Of a DNA stretch of 64,000 bases, positions 32,602 to 40,440 are shown one piece after another. Below the pieces are notes generated by a model, which worked only from the letters and a program-made list of their open reading frames with translations, made no database searches and was not told the DNA's origin. Location of the stretch: positions 1 through 64,000 of the forward strand of contig JAZPXL010000039.1 in NCBI GenBank assembly GCA_045543615.1, read 5' to 3'. Every line of letters begins with the position of its first letter. Within the stretch, counting starts at the first letter, position 1. A program made the translations under genes and the position numbers. The DNA is from CAG-390 sp045543615 (GTDB lineage Bacteria > Bacillota > Clostridia > Oscillospirales > CAG-272).

Positions 32602-33360
32602 ATGAGATTACAGAACAAAACAGTAGTAGTTACAGGCGCATCTGCAGGTATGGGCAAGAGCATTGTTGAGCTTTTTGTCAATGAGGGCGCAAATGTTGTT
32701 GCAGTTGCAAGACGTGCAGAGAGACTTGCCGCTCTCAAGGACTCGCTCGCAACAGCTCCCGGACGCATTATTGTTATGACAGGTGACGTATCAAAGAGAG
32801 AGGACAACGAGGCTATGATAGACCTTGCAGTGTCCGCTTTCGGAAGACTCGACGTTCTCGTAAATAACGCAGGCGTTATGGATGATATGGCCGCTATGGC
32901 TGATGTCACCGATGAGAAGTATGATTATGTAATGGGCATCAATGTTTACGGCCCTCTCTGCTCTATGAGAAAGGCTTGTCAGGTGTTCCTCGATCAGGGT
33001 AACGGCGGAAGCATCATTACAGTTTCATCCGTTGGCTCTATGCACCAGGCAGCAGGTGCGATTTACTGCGCATCCAAGGCGGCTGTCAATGCTTATGCAA
33101 GACACATCGCATTCACTTATATGAAGGAAGGCATTCGCAGTAACGTCATCGCTCCCGGTGGTATTTCAACTGAGATCGCATCCTCTATGGGTATGCCCCA
33201 GATGGACGGCTTTAACCGTGTAAGACCCGTTCAGGCTCTCGCACCCGCACCCGGTCAGCCAAGCGACATCGCAAACGCCGCTCTCTTCCTCGCTTCCGAT
33301 GAGTCTGCATACATCAGCGGCGCAATCCTCCCCGTAGACGGTGGCTGGACAGCGTTCTGA
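32602..33360 (+). CDS. Short-chain dehydrogenase/reductase
   Basis: A 252-residue classical SDR. The cofactor motif is VVVTGASAGMGKSI near residue 9, NNAGVM is present, the catalytic Ser is in ITVSSVGSMHQ and the YxxxK pair in AIYCASKAAVNAY. The C-terminal SDESAYISGAILPVDGGW is typical. NAD(P)H-dependent reduction of a small alcohol or ketone is expected; the substrate cannot be told. AAAGGA precedes the ATG at 32602; the frame opens 14 codons earlier. It follows the duplicated operator array, so it is the probable target of the DUF4325 protein. A terminator follows at 33394. Confidence 0.92.
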   Translation: MRLQNKTVVVTGASAGMGKSIVELFVNEGANVVAVARRAERLAALKDSLATAPGRIIVMTGDVSKREDNEAMIDLAVSAFGRLDVLVNNAGVMDDMAAMADVTDEKYDYVMGINVYGPLCSMRKACQVFLDQGNGGSIITVSSVGSMHQAAGAIYCASKAAVNAYARHIAFTYMKEGIRSNVIAPGGISTEIASSMGMPQMDGFNRVRPVQALAPAPGQPSDIANAALFLASDESAYISGAILPVDGGWTAF

Positions 33361-33393
33361 TAAAACATCAATAAAATTTGTAAGCAATCCCCC

Positions 33394-33430
33394 AAGCTCT
33401 CGTTTATTTTACAAACGGGAGCTTTTTTTA
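33394..33430 (+). terminator. Terminator after the SDR gene
   Basis: A 12-bp stem, AAGCTCTCGTTT (33394-33405) with 33413-33424 (one G-T pair), followed by a run of T. Confidence 0.88.
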
Positions 33431-33443
33431 AAATATGTGTTAG

Positions 33444-33470
33444 AATTGGCGTGTCTTTCCGTCTATATAG
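33444..33470 (+). promoter_or_regulatory. Possible ECF-type promoter of the sigma/anti-sigma pair
   Basis: No good sigma-A promoter is visible before the sigma gene. GAATTGGC at 33443-33450 and CGTCTATATAG at 33460-33470 have the look of ECF promoters with a CGTC-type -10, which would fit autoregulation. Tentative. Confidence 0.3.
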
Positions 33471-33511
33471 ATGAGAGCTCTTGAAATATTCAACGCAGAA
33501 AGGAGAGAGTG

Positions 33512-34072
33512 ATGGAGGACTATCGGATAATTGAACTATACAACAGCAGGGACGAAAGAGCCATCAGCGAAACAAGCCTAAAGTATTACTCATATTGCTT
33601 TGCAATTGCCAAAAACATACTCCCCTCAAGGGAGGACTGTGAGGAATGCGTCAACGATACCTGGCTTCGTGTCTGGAATTCGATACCGCCGGAAAAGCCC
33701 GATTCGCTCAAAGCTTATCTTGCAAGGATAACTCGCAATCTCTCCATCGACCGTTACAGAGAAAACAACAGTGTGGGACGTGGTGGTGGTGAGCTTGCGC
33801 TTGCATTTGAGGAGCTTGATGATTTTGTCGCCGATACATCTTCACCCTCAAGCGAGCTTGAAGGGGAAGAGCTTGCCGCCTTCATAAGTAGCTTCCTCCG
33901 CACTCTGCCACAGAGAGACAGACGAGTCTTTGTTTTGCGCTATTTCTATATGGACAGCACAGAGAGCATAGCATCAGCCTGTGGTCTCAAAGAAAGCTAT
34001 GTGCTCGTTCTTCTTTCCCGAACGCGAAAGAAGCTTGGGGAGGCACTCAGAAAAGGGGGATACTCAATATGA
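33512..34072 (+). CDS. ECF-type RNA polymerase sigma factor
   Basis: A 186-residue sigma-70 family protein of ECF size. Region 2 is seen in CFAIAKNILPSREDCEECVNDTWLRVWNSIPPEKPDSLKAYL then ARITRNLSIDRYREN. A linker with acidic and Ser residues follows, then region 4: FLRTLPQRDRRVFVLRYFYMDSTESIASACGLKESYVLVLLSRTRKKL. AAGGAGAG precedes the ATG. The 3' end overlaps the next gene (ATGA), whose product looks like its anti-sigma factor. Signal unknown. Confidence 0.9.
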   Translation: MEDYRIIELYNSRDERAISETSLKYYSYCFAIAKNILPSREDCEECVNDTWLRVWNSIPPEKPDSLKAYLARITRNLSIDRYRENNSVGRGGGELALAFEELDDFVADTSSPSSELEGEELAAFISSFLRTLPQRDRRVFVLRYFYMDSTESIASACGLKESYVLVLLSRTRKKLGEALRKGGYSI

Positions 34073-35571
34073 CTAAAGAACAGTTTTTAATACTACTCGG
34101 AAATATCGACGACGATATTATTATCGAAGCCAAAGCGAGCACCGAGATATCAGCCGTCAGCTCGCCCGAAAGCACAACCACCTCTCGTTTAACACGCAAA
34201 AAAGGCACGATAAACAAGCGAAAGCTGACGAGGCTCATCGCCATTGTTGCTGCAGCTCTTCTGATCGTTGGCACAGCCATCGCAACTCCGGTGCTCCTTT
34301 ACGGCTTGCCCCACAATCCACCAAACACCACCGACCGTATATCGACCATATCCGGTGGTGCTTCCATCAGTGGCAAGCAGGAGATAGTTTTTGGTAACAC
34401 AACAAACGATAGCATTGGTGACGCCGATATGATTGCTCCCGGATTTGAGATACAGACGGTAATTGAGGCCGAGGTTGTCGAGGTGCTGCCCGACACATAC
34501 TTTTACGCCGCAAGCTATTCCCTGCCGTTGCACGTAGCCAAGCTACGTGTTGTTGACCGGATTCGTGGCGATGGGGTGCCTGCCGAGATCTTCTTGTGCT
34601 ACCCTTATTATGACACATCTGTTTTTGACGGCTACGATCGTTTCATTATGTCACTTGAGCAGACAGGCACGGAAAATTATATGCTCGTAAACGGCACGCA
34701 GAGCCGTGTTGACTATTTCTCAAATATGTTTGAGATCACTCTCACAAGGGATCTTGGTTACGGCTCGGTTATCGCTTTCAACAATGATAGAGTTGACGAA
34801 AGCTTTTGGGACAACACCGACCATCTCGTCTCAAAGGTTAATATCGGCAAGGATTATTTTGATTCTCTTCTCTCCTCTCCCGACGCCCACAAATACCCTG
34901 CCGCCAAAAACTCAACTCTCTCAAAGGTTAGAGCTAATATTATCTCACTTGCCGCAGACGAGGATAACTACCACATCCGTGACCGTGGCTGCGACTACGT
35001 CACGCTTGACGATATATTTGCCACGGATGAGTCCCGCAGTCTTCGCACTTACCTTGAGCCTACCGACAAAAGCGTCTTTAGTCAGGAGATAATTGTCAAC
35101 ACCGACCGTGTGATAGCATTCTACACCCGTGTCATAAACGGTTTTTTAACAAACGAGGAGATAATTATCGGTGGATATGACGGAGATGCCGGAAATGTTT
35201 CAAGGCGAGGCGAAAGCTTCACACCACACGATCTCGAAGCAGTTCCCGACATCGCCTCTGCTCTCTCAGAGCTTGACCTCTCAGCTCTCTCACCACCTCA
35301 CATAACACTTACAGACGAGCTGAGCTTTGCCTACTGCAAGGCATCGGGCGTATATCGCAAGATTGACGGTCAGGTGTACGGCGTCATCGGTGTTATATGG
35401 AATTATCGGCAAAACCAAATAACAAACGCCATCCGTAAGGATGACCTGTACTATCTGTACAACCAAAACGGTGAGGGTGAGATCCTTGAAAGAGATGAAC
35501 TTCGTGCCGTCCTCGGCAACGACCCCTTTATCCAAATTTTCCCCTACGATAGTACTATGGCTTGGGATTAA
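34069..35571 (+). CDS. Membrane-anchored putative anti-sigma factor
   Basis: A 500-residue single-pass membrane protein. The short N-terminal cytoplasmic part (to about residue 54, basic near the membrane: RKKGTINKRKLTRL) precedes a transmembrane helix at about 55-76. The outer part, of about 420 residues, has no domain I recognise; it is mixed alpha/beta with many Asp and Tyr. The gene overlaps the ECF sigma gene by four bases, the typical sigma/anti-sigma layout. The anti-sigma call rests on context and topology, not a recognised zinc anti-sigma motif. Confidence 0.7.
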   Translation: MTKEQFLILLGNIDDDIIIEAKASTEISAVSSPESTTTSRLTRKKGTINKRKLTRLIAIVAAALLIVGTAIATPVLLYGLPHNPPNTTDRISTISGGASISGKQEIVFGNTTNDSIGDADMIAPGFEIQTVIEAEVVEVLPDTYFYAASYSLPLHVAKLRVVDRIRGDGVPAEIFLCYPYYDTSVFDGYDRFIMSLEQTGTENYMLVNGTQSRVDYFSNMFEITLTRDLGYGSVIAFNNDRVDESFWDNTDHLVSKVNIGKDYFDSLLSSPDAHKYPAAKNSTLSKVRANIISLAADEDNYHIRDRGCDYVTLDDIFATDESRSLRTYLEPTDKSVFSQEIIVNTDRVIAFYTRVINGFLTNEEIIIGGYDGDAGNVSRRGESFTPHDLEAVPDIASALSELDLSALSPPHITLTDELSFAYCKASGVYRKIDGQVYGVIGVIWNYRQNQITNAIRKDDLYYLYNQNGEGEILERDELRAVLGNDPFIQIFPYDSTMAWD

Positions 35572-35575
35572 AGAA

Positions 35576-35608
35576 AGAACTCCCACGGGATATTCCCGTG
35601 GGAGTTCT
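35576..35608. terminator. Bidirectional terminator between anti-sigma gene and glyA
   Basis: A 15-bp perfect stem, AGAACTCCCACGGGA (35576-35590) with 35594-35608 and a three-base loop. It lies between convergent genes; flanks are T-rich on the plus side and A-rich on the left. Confidence 0.85.
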
Positions 35609-35626
35609 ATATTATTTGTAAGCTTA

Positions 35627-36865
35627 TCAGCTATTGTAAATCGGATACTTAGCGCAGAGTGCGGCAACTGTCTCGGCAATAGCCACCTTCTTTGCATCGA
35701 AATCAAAGATTGCGTCAGCGATAAGGTCACCGACAATATCCATCTCCTCAAAACCAAAGCCACGAGTTGTAACTGCAGGTGTGCCTACACGGAGACCCGA
35801 TGTGATTGTGGGCTTCTCGGGATCGTTGGGGATGGCGTTCTTGTTTGCTGTGATGTGTACCTCGTCAAGCTTAACCTCAAGCTCTCTTCCGCTTGTGCCT
35901 GTTCCTCTGAGGTCAAGGAGAATCAAGTGGTTGTCTGTACCACCCGATACCATCTTGATGCCACGCTCGCTAAACTTAGAGGCAAGGCGTGCTGCATTTG
36001 CAACAACCTGCTTCTGATAGTCAACAAACTCAGGACGGAGAGCCTCGCCGAGCGCAACTGCCTTTGCGGCGATGATGTGCATAAGAGGGCCACCCTGTGT
36101 GCCGGGGAATATTGCCTTGTCAACCTTCTTTGCGTGCTCCTCACGGCAGAGGATGAGTCCACCTCTGGGGCCACGAAGAGTTTTATGTGTTGTGGTTGTA
36201 ACGATGTCTGCATAGGGTACGGGCGAGGGATGAACACCTGCGGCAACAAGACCTGCGATGTGAGCCATATCTACCATAAGATATGCGCCAACCTCGTCAG
36301 CGATCTCACGGAAGCGTGCGAAGTCGATAATTCTTGCGTATGCGCTTGCGCCTGCAATAATCATCTTAGGCTTGCACTCAAGTGCCATACGGCGAACCTC
36401 GTCATAATTGATGAGGCCTGTAATCTCGTCAACGCCGTACTGGTAAATTTCAAAATACTTACCCGAAATATTGATAGGAAGTCCGTGTGAAATATGTCCA
36501 CCGTGAGCCAGGTTCATAGAAAGAACTCTGTCCCCTGCATTAAGGAGAGCGAAGAATGCGGCAAGGTTTGCGTTAGCTCCACTATGAGGCTGAACATTTG
36601 CGTGTTCAGCTCCCCAAAGTCGACAAGCACGCTCGCGTGCTATCTCTTCTACCTCATCAACAAATTCGCATCCACCGTAGTAACGATGCGCAGGGTAACC
36701 TTCTGCGTACTTGTTGGTAAGAATATTTCCTGCTGCAAGCAGAACTGCCTCAGAAACGATATTCTCAGAAGCGATAAGCTCAATATTGCCCTTTTGACGA
36801 TTAAATTCTCTGCCAACGGCAGCACTTACTTCTGCATCAAATTCCTGCAATCTCTCAAAAAACAT
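35627..36865 (-). CDS. glyA: Serine hydroxymethyltransferase
   Basis: A 412-residue PLP enzyme that converts serine and tetrahydrofolate to glycine and 5,10-methylene-THF. Signatures are NIELIASENIVSEAVL, NKYAEGYPAHRYYGGCEFVDEVE, HGGHISHG, the PLP Lys in VTTTTHKTLRGPRGGLILC, and FPGTQGGPLMH. Length is normal. GGAGGT precedes the start, and a near-consensus promoter lies at 36899-36927, so it is transcribed apart from the GLUG gene behind it. Confidence 0.97.
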   Translation of the reverse strand: MFFERLQEFDAEVSAAVGREFNRQKGNIELIASENIVSEAVLLAAGNILTNKYAEGYPAHRYYGGCEFVDEVEEIARERACRLWGAEHANVQPHSGANANLAAFFALLNAGDRVLSMNLAHGGHISHGLPINISGKYFEIYQYGVDEITGLINYDEVRRMALECKPKMIIAGASAYARIIDFARFREIADEVGAYLMVDMAHIAGLVAAGVHPSPVPYADIVTTTTHKTLRGPRGGLILCREEHAKKVDKAIFPGTQGGPLMHIIAAKAVALGEALRPEFVDYQKQVVANAARLASKFSERGIKMVSGGTDNHLILLDLRGTGTSGRELEVKLDEVHITANKNAIPNDPEKPTITSGLRVGTPAVTTRGFGFEEMDIVGDLIADAIFDFDAKKVAIAETVAALCAKYPIYNS

Positions 36866-36898
36866 AACGACCTCCGTTAATTTTAAAAATATGCGTTT

Positions 36899-36927
36899 AT
36901 TTTATCACATTTCGTTCTCTGTGTCAA
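36899..36927 (-). promoter_or_regulatory. Sigma-A-type promoter of glyA
   Basis: On the minus strand, TTGACA (36927-36922) and TAAAAT (36904-36899) with a 17-base spacer, 33 bases before the ATG. Confidence 0.75.
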
Positions 36928-36961
36928 TGAAAAATCAAAATATTTGCGTTTTTTGGTTTGT

Positions 36962-38488
36962 TTATTTCCTTTTTTTCAAGAAAGACGGCACAAATGCAAG
37001 CGTAATTACAAGCATCGGGAAAACGGATGCTCCAAAGGACGCACAGCCACCACCCGTGCTATTGTCTCCGTCCGTGTCATTTCCACTGTCAATCCCCACA
37101 TTTGTGGTAATATCGCCACTCTCCGTTGTCTCGTCACCGAGGGCAGTTGTCTCGTCATCCGGTGTCTTTGTTGTCTCATCATCCGGTGTCTTGGTTGTCT
37201 CATCATCCGGTGCGGTATATGTGTCGTTTATATCAAAAGGTGTGTAGCTTGTGTGGTTTGCTTCAAGCTTTGTAATATCAATAACAGGGTGTCCGTCAGC
37301 TGCGCTTGCCGTCCAGATAGCCTCGCTGTTTCCAATGCCAAGAGAGACATTGTCAAGTGCGGCAAACTTCTCTGCTGTCAGCACCTTTATAGGATAGCCG
37401 TAGTTCAGCGAATCAGCACCAAGAGCCTTTTCTGTATCTGTGTAGCAGTTGTTAAACAGGATATAATTTGCCGCCTGACCGATAAACGAACCTGCGATGC
37501 CGTTTTCAATATGATTTTCTGCAACTGTACGGATTGTAAAGCAGTTGAATATCTCGCTTGCGCTGACGTGTGCAGCTCGTCCTACAAGCCCACCGACCGA
37601 AGACTTCTCACTAACTGCCGCAGGGAGTAGCTTAACCTTAGTGTCGACAACATAGGAATTGTAAATTGCCGCACTCTCAAGGCTTGCTCCCTGACAGCCG
37701 ACAAGTCCACCTATGGCGTTGAGTGTTTTCTCGCCACCGTCTCCGCCCTCAATTACGCTGTCATATACGAAACAGCCGTCAAGCACGCCACCTCCAACGA
37801 CGCCTGCAATACCACCGACTAAGCAATTGGCTGTGCTCTCGCCTCCACTGTGGGTCGTTGCAACAACCTTTGCAGAGCAGCCCTTGATCGAAACAGCACC
37901 GAGATCTGCTCCAACGGCAGATGCACGGCCGACTATACCACCGACCTCTCTGCCCTTGATGCTCTCTACCCTTGCGTGACAGTTGAAGATGGATGCTCTC
38001 CCACTCTTTGTTGCAGAAAGATGTCCGACAATTGCACCTGCATATTTTGCAGAAACGACATTTCCTGCAATTACCGTCAGGTTCTTGACCTGCCCGTCAA
38101 CAATGTATCCGAACAGACCGGCACTCTCGCCCTCGGCGTTTATGTAAAGATCGGTAACCCTGTGTCCGTCACCGTCGAAGATACCTGAAAAAACGGTCTT
38201 CTCGCTAAACCCGATCGCCGTCCACGGTATGCCCGCAAGAGAGACGTCAGCCGTCAGCTTAATATATTTGCCAAGATAGCTCTCGCCACCGTTGCAACTC
38301 TCTGCGAGCTTCTGCATATCCTCTGCGCTGCCTATGGTGTATGGATCGCTCTCGCTTCCACTTCCCGAAAGCACGACACCGTCATCGGTTGCGCTGACTT
38401 GGGGTACAAAAAGAAGGGCGAGCAACAAAAGAGCGAGTACACAGGACAACGCCCTGCCTGCACAAGCAGTAGTTTTTCCGTAATTCAT
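36962..38488 (-). CDS. GLUG-repeat surface protein with C-terminal anchor
   Basis: A 508-residue secreted protein. The signal peptide ends VPQVSA. From about residue 35 it has ESDPYTIGSAEDMQKLAESCN, then repeated GLUG-type units such as SAGLFGYIVDGQVKNLTV, YAGAIVGHLSA, EVGGIVGRASA, LVGGIAGVVGGG and IGGLVGCQGAS, which predict a beta-helix. Residues ~415-465 are a Thr/Asp linker with TPDDETTK repeats. The end is GGGCASFGASVFPMLVITLAF plus FLKKRK: a Gly-Gly-Cys motif, hydrophobic helix and basic tail, which looks like a sorting or anchor signal. The ATG at 38488 has AGGAGA upstream. Adhesin-like role inferred. Confidence 0.82.
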   Translation of the reverse strand: MNYGKTTACAGRALSCVLALLLLALLFVPQVSATDDGVVLSGSGSESDPYTIGSAEDMQKLAESCNGGESYLGKYIKLTADVSLAGIPWTAIGFSEKTVFSGIFDGDGHRVTDLYINAEGESAGLFGYIVDGQVKNLTVIAGNVVSAKYAGAIVGHLSATKSGRASIFNCHARVESIKGREVGGIVGRASAVGADLGAVSIKGCSAKVVATTHSGGESTANCLVGGIAGVVGGGVLDGCFVYDSVIEGGDGGEKTLNAIGGLVGCQGASLESAAIYNSYVVDTKVKLLPAAVSEKSSVGGLVGRAAHVSASEIFNCFTIRTVAENHIENGIAGSFIGQAANYILFNNCYTDTEKALGADSLNYGYPIKVLTAEKFAALDNVSLGIGNSEAIWTASAADGHPVIDITKLEANHTSYTPFDINDTYTAPDDETTKTPDDETTKTPDDETTALGDETTESGDITTNVGIDSGNDTDGDNSTGGGCASFGASVFPMLVITLAFVPSFLKKRK

Positions 38489-38549
38489 ATTGTCTCCTTG
38501 ATTAATATTTATTAGCATAGAAAATTAAATGTTTTACAGTTTTAAATAC

Positions 38550-38578
38550 ATTATAAAGCATTGTGCGACATTTGTCAA
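38550..38578 (-). promoter_or_regulatory. Sigma-A-type promoter of the GLUG gene
   Basis: On the minus strand, TTGACA (38578-38573) and TATAAT (38555-38550) with a 17-base spacer, about 60 bases before the ATG. It is divergent from the solute-binding protein promoter at 38702. Confidence 0.8.
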
Positions 38579-38701
38579 CAAAAATCAAATAAGCTTTATT
38601 TAAGTAAATATTTTCTTGCAAGTAATTTGTGCAAATAGTTGCTTTTTGTCTTTGCAAGTTGTATTATTTTCACAAAATTCAATAGTTTAATAATAAAATT
38701 G

Positions 38702-38731
38702 TTGACAAACAACCTCTCTACCAAATATAAT
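38702..38731 (+). promoter_or_regulatory. Promoter of solute-binding protein gene 1
   Basis: TTGACA at 38702-38707 and TATAAT at 38726-38731 with an 18-base spacer; the -35 is part of TTGTTGACA, also seen before copies 2 and 3. Confidence 0.75.
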
Positions 38732-38768
38732 AAAAGTGTAAATTTTTTTACAAACGAGGTAAAACAAA

Positions 38769-40262
38769 ATGAAAAAGACTACTCTTAAGCTTTTGGCTCT
38801 TGTGCTTGCTCTTCTGATGCTTGTCACCTCGGGAGTTCTTGTAGCTTGTGTAGATAACCAGACACAGGTTGACGACACAACAGCAAAGCCCGATGCCAGC
38901 GTCACGCCCGATGACACCACAGGGATCGTTTACGAATTTCCCGAGGCAAATTACAATAAGGAGTTTGTTGTAATCTCCCGTGACCCCGACGCAACTTCCT
39001 ATCCCGCATTCTATATCGACACCGATGCTTCGACTGATACAATGAGCTCAGCTGTATTTGCCAGAAACATAAATACTGAGGAGTTCTACGGAATCACAAT
39101 CACACAGCGTCCTACAAGCGGCATTTCCGAATATGTAAGATCTGCCATCTCCACAGGTACATTTGATTTTGATGTAATTCTTGAGAACAGAACAAATCTC
39201 TCAAAGCTTGCTAAGGAAAACGCACTCTACGATTTCAACAAGCTTGGCATAGATTTCACCACTCCCTGGTGGGACGCCAACTGCGCTGAGGGTTATGAAA
39301 TCTGCGGAAAGCTTTTCATTATGGCAAATGACACCTCCGTAAGTAACCTTGCAGGTGCTCGCTTCCTTTACTTCAATAAGAACCTCATCAACAAGTACCA
39401 GCTCACAAATCCCCACGATTATATTAAGAGCAACGATTGGACTCTTGACAACTTCCTTACGCTCGTAACGTCCGTTCACGAGGAAAACGGTGACGGTCTT
39501 GCAGATGGTCAGGACATTTACGGTCTTCTCCAGGAAACAGGCGACAGCAACGGCGTGGCTCTCCACTGGCTTGTAGGCTGTGGCGTCAAGTTCTCTGAAA
39601 AGGATTCCGAGGGCAGAGTTATTGTTAACTTTGATGCAAACAAGGTTTCCGGTATCCTCTCCAAGCTCAGCGAGGTACTCCAGAGCAGCGAGTGTGTAAT
39701 CAACTACACAAAGGCAGCTGCAGGTGCTGATACATCCGCACACGGTAACATATACAACTACGGCCGTGCGCTCTTCGCTCAGGACCACTTCCTCTTCATC
39801 CAGGCTAATATGGGTACATCCAACCAGTTCTCCGAGATTGAAGGCTCGGGCTACGGCGTTGCTCCCAACCCCAAGTACAACAAGGATCAGGACAGATACT
39901 ACCACAAGATGGACAAGCTCTCCAATATCTGGGCTATCCCGAATGCACCCTCCTTTGATTATGAATACATCGCAAATGTTATGGATTACTGGGCATACCA
40001 GTCCTCCAAGACAGTAATGCCCGCTTACTATGAAATCACCATCAAGACACGTCGAGTTGTCGATCCCTACGACTCCGAAATTCTCGATATCGTTAAGGGC
40101 AGCATTATGTACGATCTGTCCGAGGTATTCGATGTAGGCGTTAACGATGCTATCTGGGCAGGCTACGAAAAGGGTACCTTCTCCTCATCCTGGAGAACAA
40201 CCAAGGTAGTTATTTCCAAGACTCTGCAAAAGCTCAATGATGCTATTGAAGATCTTGAATAA
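38769..40262 (+). CDS. Extracellular solute-binding lipoprotein, copy 1
   Basis: A 497-residue lipoprotein of the family 1 (sugar ABC) solute-binding type. The lipobox is VLVAC (Cys near residue 27), followed by a Thr/Asp-rich linker to about residue 55. The mature domain has YNKEFVVISRDPDATSYPAFYIDTD, FDVILENRTNLSKLAKENALYDFNKLG, TPWWDANCAEGYE and the late WAIPNAPSFDYEYIANVMDYWAYQSS. About half of its residues agree with copies 2 and 3. No ABC permease or ATPase is adjacent. It has its own promoter and terminator. A polysaccharide-derived sugar is the likeliest ligand, by family and by the next operon. Confidence 0.85.
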   Translation: MKKTTLKLLALVLALLMLVTSGVLVACVDNQTQVDDTTAKPDASVTPDDTTGIVYEFPEANYNKEFVVISRDPDATSYPAFYIDTDASTDTMSSAVFARNINTEEFYGITITQRPTSGISEYVRSAISTGTFDFDVILENRTNLSKLAKENALYDFNKLGIDFTTPWWDANCAEGYEICGKLFIMANDTSVSNLAGARFLYFNKNLINKYQLTNPHDYIKSNDWTLDNFLTLVTSVHEENGDGLADGQDIYGLLQETGDSNGVALHWLVGCGVKFSEKDSEGRVIVNFDANKVSGILSKLSEVLQSSECVINYTKAAAGADTSAHGNIYNYGRALFAQDHFLFIQANMGTSNQFSEIEGSGYGVAPNPKYNKDQDRYYHKMDKLSNIWAIPNAPSFDYEYIANVMDYWAYQSSKTVMPAYYEITIKTRRVVDPYDSEILDIVKGSIMYDLSEVFDVGVNDAIWAGYEKGTFSSSWRTTKVVISKTLQKLNDAIEDLE

Positions 40263-40289
40263 CCTTCATTAATAAAAACATAGTACAGC

Positions 40290-40326
40290 TGTGGCGTCGG
40301 AAATCGCTTCCGACGCCACATTTTTT
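40290..40326 (+). terminator. Terminator after solute-binding gene 1
   Basis: A 13-bp perfect stem, TGTGGCGTCGGAA (40290-40302) with 40308-40320, five-base loop, then TTTTTT. Confidence 0.93.
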
Positions 40327-40377
40327 GTTTTTCATCATAATTGTATACGAAAATATTTTGAAATGTTAATTTTTTTG

Positions 40378-40406
40378 TTGACAAACGCAACTATTCATAG
40401 TAAAAT
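40378..40406 (+). promoter_or_regulatory. Promoter of solute-binding protein gene 2
   Basis: TTGACA at 40378-40383 and TAAAAT at 40401-40406 with a 17-base spacer, 34 bases before the ATG. Confidence 0.75.
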
Positions 40407-40440
40407 AAATGTAACAAAATCAAACTGTGAGGTACAGTCA

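Noticed and set aside
35441..36490. 349-residue plus-strand frame
   Set aside because: Antisense to glyA, which has clear family motifs over the same span.
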